A DNA stretch of 64,000 nucleotides, taken from contig OZ025868.1 in the NCBI GenBank assembly GCA_964019415.1, positions 7,094,159-7,158,158 on the forward strand, read 5' to 3'. Shown piece by piece: positions 48,833 through 64,000 of the stretch. Position 1 is the stretch's first letter. The number at the start of each line of letters is the position of its first letter. The notes below the pieces were generated by a model that was given only the letters and a program-made list of their open reading frames with translations, made no database searches and was not told where the DNA came from. The translations under genes were made by a program, and so were the position numbers. The DNA is from Ianthella basta. Its lineage: Eukaryota; Porifera; Demospongiae; Verongiida; Ianthellidae.

Positions 48833-48990
48833 TCAAGTGCTGTCGCTAGTTTTTGCTTCATGCCCCAGGGATACTTTGGGCTGCTTGACATGTCCATGTC
48901 CGGGAAATACTTTGCTCTTTTCCTCTTTAACTCGCTGGCTCTCCTTTTTGGCTGGAGAGAGGAGAGTGTACAGAGAAGGGAATGTCTTGT
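48833..48990 (-). pseudogene. Orphan gene Y-type tail exon, frameshifted
   Basis: The frame from acceptor CTCAG|AC reads DKTFPSLYTLLSPAKKE, then SQRVKEEKSKVFP. A +1 change relative to gene Y then replaces YVDM with GHGHV, and the frame ends later. SLYTLL fits the ITIM consensus and is SLHTLL in gene Y. No TM exon was found upstream; a G-rich minisatellite occupies that position. Confidence 0.65.
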
Positions 48991-49099
48991 CTGAGTTTGA
49001 TGGATAGGACAGTGGCTGTATGTGTTGAGTCTTAGGAGTACGTTATGATTGCCATCGCTGATACATTTTCATGCATTCAATTTCATCACACTTGCACAC

Positions 49100-49900
49100 A
49101 CGTGGACACTTTGGGTGGACAGGTGGGAGACATGCAGGTAGGGAGATGGGGGGGGGGGGGGGGGGACAGATGGGTGAGACACGTTGGATGGACAGGTGGG
49201 GGGGGACATATTGGGTGGACAGGCCTAGGTGGGGGGACAGGTAGGGAGACGGGGGGGGGGGGGGGGACAGATGGGTGGGACACATTGAATGGTCAGGGGG
49301 GACAGGTGGGGGGGACATGATGGGTGGACAGGTGGGGGGGACATGATGGGTGGACAGGTGGGGGGGACATGATGGGTGGACAGGTGGGGTTGGGGGACAG
49401 GTAGGGAGACAGACGAGTGGGACAGCTAGGTGGGTGAACACGTTGGATGGACAGGTGGGGGGACAGATGGGGACACAGGTGGGAGGAGACAGGTGGTTGG
49501 GACACATTGGATGGACAGGTAGAGGGGACAGGTAAGGAGACAGGTAGGGGGACATGTTGGGTGGACAGGTGGGGGGGACAGGTCTGAAGACCGGGGGAGG
49601 GTGGGACAGATGGGTGGAACATGTTGGACAGACAGGTGGGGGAGACAGGTGGGGGGGACATGTTGGATGGACAGGTGGGGGGGACAGGTGAGGAGACAGG
49701 TGGGGGGACACTTTGGGTGGACAGTTGGAGGGGACAGGTGGAGGGGACAGATAGGCAGACAGGTGGGGGGGACAGGTGCATGAGGGAATAGGTGGTGGGA
49801 ACAGGTGGTGAGGACAGGTGGGGGACAACTTGGTGAGTTGGGGCAGGAGGGACAGGTGGGGGGACAGGTGGCCATGCAGGTGGGGGGACTTGTGGAGGGG
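49100..49900. repeat. G-rich minisatellite, about 0.8 kb
   Basis: Irregular units built from GACAGGTGGGGGG, with variants such as GGGACATGTTGGATGGACAG, run for about 800 bases. G runs of five to fourteen recur on the plus strand. The long Pro/Cys/His-rich frames on the minus strand (up to 264 codons, in overlapping frames) are produced by this repeat. It could form G-quadruplexes. Confidence 0.93.
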
Positions 49901-50533
49901 AAGGGGACAGGACAGTGCCAGTCTCCCCAGAAAGTAGTTTATTAGGAAGGGGCGCTGGACTGCTAGTCATTTGAGGACTGGCCAGTGGGTGGTGGAGTGT
50001 AGGAGAGCTAGGGTGCATGTCAGCTTTCTTTGTGCAGCACAGTACGGAGGATGCATAGTGAGCCTTGTAACACAGAATCCAATGCATGCAAGTCTACACC
50101 ACGTGATTAGTGATCCCTACCAAATAAGGTAATAGTGCCATGTTTCTGGCCTTGAGGAGGGTTCGTACGGGAGCAAGATGAGTTCTATACCCTTCAAAAT
50201 CAACCTAGAAAGAAGACTGTTTCGCTGAACATGTCTAGATCTGAACTGTCACTTTAGGGCCAGTTATAATCTATAGCTGTGAGCATTACAAAGTTAGACT
50301 GTGGTTCTTTGCAACCAGATCATCCTAATATACAGTGGACACTATAGAAGCAGGATTCATTGTATGACACTTCCTCAGCCTTCAATCTGTTTTATAATGT
50401 CAGAGTTTATATATGTGTGTCACTGAATGGCTCATCTTTGACTACTAATGCACCAAACGGTATCATGTCAAAGCCACAGGTGTTTGTCACTCTGCCAGCT
50501 ACCAGGACTGTGCTGTGTCATTGTTAGGTATAC
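49901..50533. other. Junction between the minisatellite and copy F, no gene seen
   Basis: The region where copy F's TM and tail exons would be expected. No INVVIGSITGVAVYLL-like TM and no NPVY tail is present on either strand. Confidence 0.55.
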
Positions 50534-52894
50534 CTGTGGGTGGACCAGCCAATGGAGTTGTTGTCTTATCGCTAACTGTATTAGCAGCCTCTGTTGTTGG
50601 TGAGGGTTGTGTTGTCTGTGTGGCACTTGCTCTGAGAGAGGTTGCCTGCATTGTAAAGAGGATAGGTGCGCAATGACTACTGTAGACAGTGTAATTTGTA
50701 TCAATTGTTAATTATCACGTTTCAGTGAATGCCTCATGTCAATGTTGTCTCTGATCATTTGTATTCTTAGACACTTTCACACTCCATCGAGCTGTACATG
50801 TGTACATCATTATTTATGCAGGTGAATCTAATATTTAGAATACAACGTTGATTGGGGGTACTTTGAAATCAAAAACAGCTCAGAGTGTAGCAATATCAGA
50901 ATAACAAAGTTATTCATTTCTCATGAATGACCTGGTAGAAGATGAAAGTAACCCGGTCCTTGTTGCTGCTGAAACTTATCCTATGCTCCTCCCACGATGA
51001 AAGTGTTTGCAACCGTAATGCTATGAATTCTGCACAAAGTATTGACGTACTTTATTGCATTGTTCTTTGTATAGCATCTCTGTACTCATACCATAGTAAT
51101 GTTATGCTCACATACACCAGTAACATCAGTGACAAGACAAAGAACCTCAAACATCACTACCCAGCGTGCTTAAATGTAGTTCTGAGTTGGCACTGCTGTC
51201 AGTGCACAGTTGTCATGGCAAAAGTTGTTGTGGCAACACTGGGTATCATACTAATTACTTTGCTTATGTTAAGATAAGGAGCTGTGGTTGCCATAGTGAC
51301 ATTTGTTGTGATGGGGCTCATTCTAGCAACACTGTAAACTGGTTGGGTACTGCTGTCAAGTGTAGGGACCGTCTTGCTTGTGTGGAGACACCCGACATTT
51401 TGTGTTGTTGCCATGACAATGGATGTAGTAGCATGTGTATTACTCACCAGTGTAGCAGCTGTGGTAGAGCTGGTCTGAGATGGATCTGTTTGAATGAATG
51501 GCATGAAGTATAGCATGTTAATGGGTATAAACTATACGTGATATAATGTATGTCTGTATGTGTGTACAATATGATTGAGGGGAATTCTTAAACACATATT
51601 ATAATTTCACTCCAAGCTCAATTAGCTGTTGTAATAACATATTAGTAAGTTATGCGATTTGATTCTAAAGTATATAATGCTGAAACTGGTTTGAGGGTAT
51701 ATAATCACGTATCATATGCATATGAATATCAATAATAGGTTGCTTTGATCATGAACATCTTTGTCAGTTCATATCTTGTTTCATACACAGCTAACTAACT
51801 AACAAGGTCCTTCCTCATTGCAAATTCCTCTGATCATACTTCATCTATGCTGCTTCATTAACTTTCTAATCAGTTTCAATGTATCTTTATACAATGTAAC
51901 AATGGACCTATCTCTATGGCATTTCAAATTCTGTGGTACGCAGATGTTGCACACATACACTAGAGTGAGTTAGACAGCATGTAACAAAGGTTAACTAATC
52001 TACTTCTGTCTTTGTCCTCACCAGCTCCATCTGTCCCCTCCTCATCTGTGGTAGTCCCTCCAGTAGCAGGGTCTAACACAATGGGAGTGACAAAGGCACA
52101 ACTGTGACTCTCTTTTGTGTGTTTTAGACTGTGCAAATCAAAGATGTGTGTCTCATTCTATCTTGCTGTCCTCTCACCTGTATGCACAGCGCTACATGGC
52201 ATTGCATTGTTTTGGCAACTGCTATGGAATGTGCCCATGCTGTGTGAAAAGTGTTGCCCACCTCTGACAATCAGTGTCACTGTCTTGCTCTGCACTTTTT
52301 CTTCAGGCGGCTTAATATAGCACTGATACGTGGTGCCATTATACTCCACTGACGCATTGGACAGAGTGAGTTTATGAGTAGCCGCACATCCACTGCTAGT
52401 GACTGTAAAATAGTGGTTGTGTTCGTAGTTGCTCAGTTCTGCCTGCAAATTCTGTGATTCAATGTCATCCCCGTTGATGGTGAAGTAAGGATGGCTCATT
52501 GCTGGTTTCCCAGTGTAGCTGCACTGGATCACGACTTTATCACCAATATTCACCTCATTGCCTCCAATAATGCTAATATCTGCAGTAGCAGGGCCACCTG
52601 CATACATAGAACATTGCATCTGTGTTTGAGAGCAGTCTACAGATTGTCAGGGCAACCTTCAATTAACCTAGCAGGCGAGCAGGCTCAATTGTACATTATT
52701 ATGGATGGAATACGTAGAAATGTGAATTGACATTGTATAATAATGTCAGCTGAAGAAATCAACATTAGGCTATTAATATTTTATTGTACTAGTTTGTAGT
52801 AGTTGAAACACTTACAAAATAAGCCTGCAACCTTCCCAGTGATTCCCAGTAGCACAATGAGAAGTGCTGCAATCTTCCACAGCTGCCAGACCAT
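50534..52894 (-). pseudogene. Family 1 receptor copy F, truncated
   Basis: Exons in transcript order are signal peptide 52894-52816 (MVWQLWKIAALLIVLLGITG), an intact 336-nt Ig 52597-52262, hinge 52072-52022, stalk1 from 51485, and stalk2 50645-50534. Stalk1 is disrupted: its frame stops at 51199-51201, and the donor AAG|GT has become ACGCTGGG. TM and tail exons are missing. The Ig exon is the most divergent of family 1 (for example GKPAMSHPYF and ATHKLTL). If transcribed it could give at most a secreted Ig-stalk fragment, which is speculation. Confidence 0.75.
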
Positions 52895-55576
52895 TGTTCT
52901 ACAACTGCACAAGCCCTCTCGACAACGGTGTGCTAGCTGTGTATGGAGCTGTACGTCCATCTATTATATACACTACTGTTGAGTCTATTGTTTCATTTTT
53001 GATACATATGTGTGTACAAAACTTTCACGTGATGTTATTTTTGGAATTTTACAAGTTAGTCAACATTCACTAAATATAAATGTGAAAATCCAGAATGACA
53101 CTACTGTAAATATTTCTAGTGCCCAAGCGCAATCTGTATGCTGTTGCTGCCTCTTACTCCAAATTGTCCCAATCAGTGAATTGATCCCGTCCCTCCTGAC
53201 TTTCAACAACTTACGCTGGTGGTGTTTTCACTCCATCAGCTTTGTATGTAGCACAAACACTCTACTTGCACCTGTGGTAGTCACACTCTGCAACTTGCAC
53301 TGGGGTACTCTGGCCTCTTGATGGTATTAGAATGGCTCTTCACTGACTATGCAGATCTGCTCCCATTATAGTGTCATGCTATCTGCTTTGGTTAAGTGCT
53401 TTTCTTGTGCTATACATGACACCTGGGATGATTCCAGTTAGATATGAGTTTGTGATATGATGTTTACTAGTTTCTCCAGCAACTGTTTCCTTGGTGTGAT
53501 TGTAGGGCACTTGACTTAGGCTGTGGAACAGACCATTTTGCTGCTGTTTTATCTGAGTGTGTTCGTCCGACCAGGTCAAAACATCATTGCTGTTGGCTCT
53601 AATAGAGAGAGACTCACACAGGAAAGGCCAGAGTATCAAGAGGAGTAGAATAATGAGCAATCCTCCAAGTGTTCATGAGTTGAATCAGTCGTCAATTGAT
53701 CTTAGTCAAGTGCTCACTTGCACTTGGCACATAATACACCTTGATTGCTGCTGGCTCAGCCAGTGGTCCCGTAGTCTGGTTTGTTATACTGTCCATTAAG
53801 TGCCTATAAGCGTAGAAGGGGAGGGACAGTTTAGTGGCACTAAAGACTGAGTATCACCTATTCCACCAATCAGATGGATTTCACAGAATTCCAGGTTATA
53901 GTATTCATAGACAAAGGTTAATACAATGCTACACATTGCCACAAATGCCCATGGTGTCATTCCATATTTGGGCATAGTGCCATTAGACCAACTGTCCCTC
54001 CCCTTCCACAACTGGCGTACTTGGGACAGTTAACGTAAAGGATCAGTCTTAGAAGCGTACAGGCCTTTTGTCAGATCCTATTGCCTTGAAATGTACATTG
54101 TTGGGATCTTGTTGAACACAAAGTTGAAAGAGTGTATGCCATTTCTAATAAATTGTATGATTCTTAATACTGCTAAGGGCTCTATTTATGTGGTACTTCT
54201 GCTAATTGTCAGTTTATGTTGAGCGAGGTTATACATCTGTTCTGTAAGTTTTGTAGAATAATGTGGACTGTGATGCATAGGTGTGCCCCTGTGTATATAT
54301 GCCTACTGGTACTGAATGTGTGCAGTATTCAATGGAGTTAACCCCACAGTTAGCCTCACAAGGATTGAATGCAAACACAGCATTCACTGCTGTTTGTGTA
54401 CGTGACCTTCTTGTGAGTGAAACTGGTGCTGTTTATGAGTCTGGAGCATATTCACGGCAGTCAATGAGTGAATGGGGTGTGTTGTTTGTATGGGTATAGC
54501 CCCAATGTACGTATCATTACGGTGTTAATCAGACCTCCATTGTGTGCAATCTTGCAGTTATCACTAAGCTACATAGCACCCACTCCACCCACATACAGTG
54601 AGACCTTTCCATTGAACAGAAGAGACTTTAACTTTCATTAATTAAGGAACATGTGGACACACTTGATTACAGCAATACCTCATGATCAACGTGCTGGGTA
54701 AGAGTGCATTCAGTCCTTTTCAATACAAAGTGAATAACAACCGGTGAACTGCTGCACTATTAAATCAGCACATCGCACTAATTTGTCCTAGCACTATTGT
54801 CCAGTGATTTATATAGTTATACTATAAATATTATAGAACAAAATTCACTGTGTGATTACGTACACACTCACATCTCCCTCCATTGCTATAAATAGGAGTT
54901 TTGTGTATATAGTGCATATTACACACTTTAAACAAAGATTATGAACTGTCTGCATAACTTTGCAACTAGTTGCTGCTTGGTCAAATTTGTATAATCATAC
55001 TCAGTCTGGCTGAATGCAGCCATATTGTGGGATAAGCCAAAGCAGTGGAGACAGTTTGTATGTGCATTCCACACACCACACACCACATACTGTGCATACA
55101 ATACTATATATACCAAGGCTGCTAGTGTTGTAGAACTTAGGAGGTTCATTTATGCCTTAATTTGACATGCAATGTAAGAGCTAACTACTTTGAATGACAT
55201 CACTGCAAACGCAATATGTACTGCATGGCCTACAGCATGTAATAAGTTGTAAGACATGTCATTTCATTCTGGCACGGTTTCATTCACTCTATCTTCCTCT
55301 ATACTTATGCATATAGTGTCTCTGTTGTATTAATGTGGTCCATCAGCTGTGTCGGTTTTGGGATACAGTGTCTACACTGAACAAGAGAATGCAGAGTCTT
55401 TGAAATACAAGATGTGATTCTAGTCACGTCAACCCATATGAATATGTCACCTGTTTGGAGGGATCTCATTGGTGAATGTGATTAGTTTCTCCTTATATTA
55501 TAATTTATATGATTCGCAGTATGCTGTTTGGTTACGTTGCAAAGAGTCTGTAATCTCCTGTATCAGATACTCTTAC
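52895..55576. other. Upstream block of copy F and 3' flank of the family 2 segment
   Basis: Minus-strand relic frames recur here: 54011-53796 (PWAFVAMCSIVLTFVYEYYN), a 34-codon frame at about 53793-53692 starting MDSITNQTTGPLAEPAAIK, and 53660-53379 starting MLIILLLLILWPFLC. Their order parallels the relics upstream of the other copies, and this is the fullest set, but no intact gene could be assembled. From about 54520 the sequence switches to the family 2 block shared with 44.7 kb. A frame at 55149-54928 shows no domain. Confidence 0.4.
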
Positions 55577-55672
55577 CCTTCAATGCAGTTATAACAAAAT
55601 CACAGACAACTCCCACAGCTTCAGTTACCAGTAATGTGATCGCCATGGGAACCACATATTGCTGGCCAACCC
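55577..55672 (-). CDS. Extra TM exon, family 2 type
   Basis: The acceptor catgacag|GGG, a 96-nt phase 1-1 exon encoding VGQQYVVPMAITLLVTEAVG and then VVCDFVITALK, and a donor GTAAGA. It resembles gene X's TM exon (VVVPIVIVTVIIGVFAAV). It lies 3' of gene X's stop, so it belongs to another, incomplete gene or to an alternative 3' end. No tail exon with matching phase was found downstream. Confidence 0.5.
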
Positions 55673-56384
55673 CTGTCATGAGACAAGCAGGAACTATCTC
55701 TGTTCCTCATCACATTGCACTCTTCACTCCCCCTCTCTCCTCCCCCCTCTCCCCACAGACCTCACAGCCTTGGCTCTAGTGTTTTTGTGGTGATTTTGCT
55801 GCATTGACGGTGATGTGTTTAATGATATCAGCTTACTGTTGCTCTTTCCCATCCCATTCTCTAATTCTCAGCTGATCAGTGATTAAGGTAGTGTGTCATG
55901 CAAGTTTGGCTCATTGTTGTAGGCAACAACTACACAATTGCCCGAAGGTGAGGTCCCAACACTCACTCAGATGCACAGACGCATTCGATCACACACTCAT
56001 TCACACGCACACACACACACATGTACTCACACATACACTCATAAATTACATGCATACATGAATACACGCTCATGCGCACACACATACACACGTACACACA
56101 CGTACACACACACGCACACAGACACACACACACACACACATTTTACGTTAATGCTCATGCGACTACAGACACATATATTCATAATTTACAGAGTCACACA
56201 TGCATATATCTTTCAATACGTGATATATGTCCACACTCATAATGTATGTCATTGCTTGTTACAATTTCTTATGAATAGAAGTATAGCACAATTGTCTTAC
56301 AATAGTGTGAATGATGTAGTATCTCATGTGTTGGGCTTTGCCTGTTCTTGTAAAGGTCCTTAAGAGTGATCATGCTATCACCTG
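55673..56384. other. 3' flank of gene X, AC-rich
   Basis: Contains interrupted AC/TCAC repeats (about 56008-56140) and no supported exon. Confidence 0.5.
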
Positions 56385-56550
56385 TCAGCCTGCTTCAACT
56401 TCATCTTGTGTGTTTTCTGTTCCGATTGTGGCCACATTGATGTCTTTGCTGCTTGTGCTTTCTCCTTCAGTTTTGTAGTCTTCTTTATGTAAGGCTTCAC
56501 CATCGGGCGTTTCACTGAAGTTTCTGCTAGCTGTGTTTGAAGTGTACGTG

Positions 56551-56630
<80 letters not shown>

Positions 56631-56991
56631 TGTATTGTATTGGGAGAGAGCATACACAGAATGTATGCAAAAGCCATAAGTCCAGTGCAAATGGCAGTCT
56701 GTCTCTGCTAGACTAACCTCTGATGGTAATGCACACTGCCGCAAACACTCCTATTATCACAGTGACTATCACTATGGGAACCACCACATGCCACGCCTCC
56801 ACTGCAGAAGACAGAGTAATCAACAATGATAGGTCAAGCAGAAAACCTGACTGAATACAGTAAGCAATTATGTAATGTACCATAAAGATACGTACATACA
56901 TTCATGTACACACACACACACACACACGCGCGTGCGCTCACACACATGCACACACACACATGCACACACACACACACACACACAAACACAC

Positions 56992-57076
<85 letters not shown>

Positions 57077-57309
57077 TTAGCAACCTTCTCCTAAATGTAT
57101 AATTATAGTGGCTCTCAAGGTCACTAGTACTGCTCACTACTCACCTGATGTGGGAGACTGGCCCATTTCTGCATGCATGGAGAGAGGTATAGACACCAGT
57201 AGGATTCCAGCTTATTTAAAATTGGCACAATACCAGTATGTCTACATATGTGTGTGTGTGTGTGTGTGTGTGTGCTGTGTGTGGTGTGTTGTGTGTGTGT
57301 GTGTGTGTG

Positions 57310-57340
<31 letters not shown>

Positions 57341-58964
57341 GTGTGGTGTGTTGTATGTGTGTGTGGTGTGTGTGTTGTGTTTCAGTGTGTGGTGTGTTGT
57401 GGGTGTGTGTGTGGTTGTGTGTGTGTGTGTCTTTGCAGTACATGTGTGCATGTGTGCATGAGTAACATTAAATTTATATACCTACCTAGGTATACATTAT
57501 ATAGCTAATTTATGAATGAGAGGGATTGTGTGAAAATTGTACGTACGCATGTACAATGTCCTTGGAAGTGCCCCCATTGCCAAATCTATTGCTGAGTCTC
57601 ATCATGTTTTAACTTTGTCAGTCATTGCATAGGGATCGGGGGATCAAGTGACCAGTTTTGACTCTCCTAAACTAAGTATTACTGTAATGAAAACCTGTCT
57701 CCTTACTGATCTGCTTCTGCACTGTATGCAACCTCACCTTTAACGTAGAGAGTCGCTATGTTGCTATGGTAACGACCCATTCCATCAAACGGCACAAGAA
57801 TGCACTGGTAGGTTGTCCCATTGTCACTTGGCTCAACCATTGGCAGTGTCAGGGAATAGTTGGCCCAAATGTAAGGCCCTTCTACACCCGTTGTGTACTG
57901 GTGCTTGTACTGAGAGAGCTCTGTTTCCAGTTTAGCAGAATCGTACATTTTGCCATTGATGATGAAGTCTGGATATTCGATCACAATCAATCCAGTGTAA
58001 TGGCACCTAATAACTGCTTCAGTTCCAACATCAAAGAAAGGACCACCGTCAATTAGCAATTCCACTTGGTCATATTCTTCATACACTAAAGAAAATCCAT
58101 TGAAACAAGTACAGGTGTATGTGTCAGTCACAGAGGTGCATTGATTGAATGAAGCAACAAGTACACACTGTATGAAATGCCATTGCAAGCACATGTTGAT
58201 GGTCATACCGTGATACCAGTCTACCACAGACACCTGTGGGGCAATTCTAACTGACCTTTATAGAGAGGGGGTGCTCTACACAGGTAGATTGCAATGTGTT
58301 ATTGCTATTTGGGGCCAGGGAGGCAACTGTTTTAGAGAGGTGGCTGAGTAGCACAGTGACCATCATAGACAGGTTCCACTGTACAAATTGCCAGGCACTG
58401 ATCCATCTTTGATGCATTCTCACCTGTACCCAGCAGTGGGGTGCCCCCTGTGGTAGGTGGTGCGGCTGTGGTATTAACATCTGGCATCTTTGTGGACATG
58501 TTACCTCCTGGGTCTATATAGTAAATAGATGCATACAGCACACATTCATGTTGACCAGTTGCTGGCATTATCGCTTTGTCATTTGAACCATATACTGAAG
58601 TGGGTCTTACCTGTTACAATCAGTGTTATTACTCCACTTGGGTACAGGTCTGTCTCATTGAACACATTAATAGCAATGCACTGATAACTAGTGCCATTAT
58701 GCTCAGCAGATACTTGTGGCAGTGTTAGAGTGTAATTGGCTGCAATTGGGTCAAATCCACTTGTGTACTCCTGCTGGTACTCTGATAGGTTGGATTTCAC
58801 AAGGTCAGAGTGATACAGGATTCCACTGATGTTGAAATGAGGTGGTTGATTGAATGCCACATCAGGTCCAGTGTAGTAGCATCTGATGGTTACCATGTCG
58901 CCCACTTCAAATGTGGGGCCTCCGTCAATGAAGATAGAAGCATCGTCAGCCCTGGTGAAGTAGC
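56385..58964 (-). CDS. Gene X: two-Ig receptor with acidic tail (5' end not found)
   Basis: Exons in transcript order are Ig-1 58964-58611 (354 nt), hinge 58513-58424, Ig-2 58085-57738 (348 nt), mini-hinge 57168-57145, TM 56801-56718 and tail 56530-56385. All junctions are phase 1 and all sites are GT-AG. Ig-1 has VTIRCYYTG and NGTSYQC. Ig-2 has AVIRCHYTG and NGTTYQC. Each begins with a (D/E)LLIDGGP-like A strand. The hinge is Thr/Pro-rich (NTTAAPPTTGGTPL). The TM is VVVPIVIVTVIIGVFAAVCI. The tail is 47 residues and acidic, with a single Tyr in HKEDYKTEGE and no ITIM or ITAM. No signal exon was identified upstream between 59 and 60 kb. Function is unknown; a surface receptor paralogous to family 1 is likely. 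Confidence 0.78.
56552..56628. repeat. (GT)n microsatellite next to the gene X tail acceptor
   Basis: On the transcript strand this is (AC)n ending about 20 bases before the tail exon acceptor, so it forms the polypyrimidine-poor end of the last intron. Confidence 0.97.
56907..57074. repeat. (AC)n microsatellite in the gene X TM/hinge intron
   Basis: Interrupted near 56925-57000, then a pure AC run to 57074. Confidence 0.97.
57247..57432. repeat. (GT)n with GTGGTGTGTTGT interruptions
   Basis: A compound GT repeat in the gene X intron between Ig-2 and the mini-hinge. Cys/Val-rich frames here are artefacts of it. Confidence 0.95.
58228..58392. repeat. MITE-like repeat in a gene X intron
   Basis: Related to 61608-61771. 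Shared landmarks are gacctttatagagagg and a tagacaggtt...cac end facing an ccacagacacctgtgg start. It spans the donor side of the hinge intron. Confidence 0.6.
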
Positions 58965-58999
58965 CTGTAAATAGGGTGGGTATGTTATTCAGTATGCGA

Positions 59000-60002
59000 C
59001 AATCCTAAGAGTCATTGTTCGATTTTTAGTACTGTATATATAGTCTATTTGAACCCAGTGAGATCCAGGTAGGATTGTGATATATATCCCATACATAACA
59101 CTTTTATCAGTCACATTTCCACTGAATGTCTATTTCCCATTATATGCTGCCATTCCTGTCTGCCCATTGACATAGGTCTCAATGCATAACTCACTCAGTA
59201 GTAGAATTTGAAGGCAAAGAGCTATCTTCAGTGGTATCATTGTCATCTGAGAAGCAGGCAGTCTTGTACTGACACAGAAGCCTTGCCACAAACACTTTAT
59301 ACCCCCAAGTGGGATCTACTGCACATGCCTTATAGCTGCATGTGTGTTTGCATGTCACTCTATACATTGTTGACGTATTGTGTGCGGTGCGGGGGATAGC
59401 TGATCGAATCATAATGCAATTGGGATCAATGGGGTCTTCAAAGCTATATTACGTGCAGTGGCTAATTTGACACATTACCTAGCGTTTGTACATGCATGGT
59501 ATTTCCTTTCACCTGTAATAATATTTTTCTCTTTTGCCTTATCCGCATTCTATGACAATTTGTGCCAATTTCCTGTTTGAATTAACTAATTATGCGTGAC
59601 ATTGTTCACTCATGTGAATATCCTATCCCACGTACCAGGAAAGGTGCTATAAATGGTTGCAATTTGTTATACTCTGTAATAGCCAGCCCATAATTGCTAA
59701 TAAGGAATGCATAATTTTATAGAAACCAGTTCACAAACAAGGCCTGCTTATTAAGCTAGTGAATTTGAATTCTTGCTTTGTTGTGAAATGCTTCAATTGC
59801 CAGATAGCAATTTACAGTAAATTGTGTCTGGACAGTAGGTCACGACATGCTATATAATAATTATGTCAAGTTTATACACACTACATGTGCATCCAAGTAT
59901 AAAGTGCTTAGTCAGCAGTAACTGCATGTTATGCATCAATCAGCTCTGCATATCCCAGCTGCGCATGCAATACAAAATTCAACTGGTACTCAAGTGTTGT
60001 AG
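59000..60002. other. Upstream region of gene X and 3' flank of gene Y
   Basis: AT-rich apart from the Cys-rich frame at 59191-59365. The signal exon of gene X should lie here if the gene has only two Ig domains, but no ATG-hydrophobic-GT (phase 1) combination was convincing. Confidence 0.45.
59191..59365 (-). other. Possible Cys-rich exon
   Basis: The minus strand reads VTCKHTCSYKACAVDPTWGY, then RLLCQYKTACFSDDNDTTED, and runs Ser/Thr-rich towards a candidate donor, GA|GTGAGT. Six Cys in about 35 residues could form a small disulfide domain. The donor would be phase 2, which does not fit gene X's phase 1 Ig-1 exon, so membership in gene X is doubtful. A duplicate at 47.9 kb is diverged but open. 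Confidence 0.3.

Positions 60003-64000
<3,998 letters not shown>

Noticed and set aside
49043..50087. Long Pro/Cys/His-rich open frames (up to 264 codons) on the minus strand
   Set aside because: They run in several overlapping frames over the G-rich minisatellite, have no splice or start support, and follow the repeat period exactly.

Overview
The window looks like nuclear DNA of an animal, most probably an early-branching marine invertebrate; a demosponge is my best guess but the sequence does not prove it. The evidence is eukaryotic split genes with GT-AG introns of about 0.1-1 kb, AT-rich intergenic DNA, very long (AC)n/(GT)n microsatellites, MITE-like elements, and metazoan Ig-domain receptors. 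No bacterial-style operon, rRNA or tRNA was seen.

The window is dominated by a tandem array of minus-strand type I membrane receptor genes. Family 1 has a strict seven-exon plan: signal peptide (ends phase 1), one V-like Ig exon (1-1), a 51-nt hinge exon (1-1), a Ser/Thr-rich mucin-like stalk exon (1-0), a second 112-nt stalk exon (0-1), a 105-nt transmembrane exon (1-1) and a cytoplasmic tail exon. I reconstructed this plan by hand from splice sites, and the phases agree at every junction. Three copies read through completely: gene B (9798-13707, 427 aa), gene D (28443-32957, 421 aa) and gene E (38476-43206, 426 aa). Copies A (left edge to 4227) and C (18253-23473) share a +4 frameshift in the Ig exon and a stop in the second stalk exon. 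They lie in a nearly identical 8-kb duplication (1-8190 and 19254-27460). Copy F (50534-52894) has lost its transmembrane and tail exons. The family 1 tail carries a proline run, an NPVY motif and two ITIM-like tyrosines (YHDV, then YNYI or YDYI/YDYV) spaced like an ITAM.

Family 2 lies to the right. Gene X (56385-58964) has two Ig exons, a TM exon and an acidic tail. Gene Y (60003 to the right edge) has at least two Ig exons, Thr/Pro-rich hinge exons, a TM exon and a tail with a YVDM motif. A damaged copy of this segment lies at about 44.7-49.1 kb. It has an internally deleted Ig fusion, an orphan gene X tail exon and a mutated gene Y tail exon.

The intergenic blocks hold two oppositely oriented copies of a TIR transposon (16110-17875 and 35324-37105), a palindrome plus TIR element close to the start of gene B, a roughly 0.6-kb insert carrying a promoter/first-exon-like ORF inside genes D and E, a 98-bp insert with a hammerhead-like motif at 34153-34250, orphan signal-peptide exons, and a plus-strand NPSY-repeat relic.

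Taken together, this is a clustered, rapidly duplicating receptor family whose Ig ectodomains are joined to several different signalling tails. In layout it resembles invertebrate allorecognition or innate immune receptor complexes. That function is inference; the gene architecture is read directly from the sequence.
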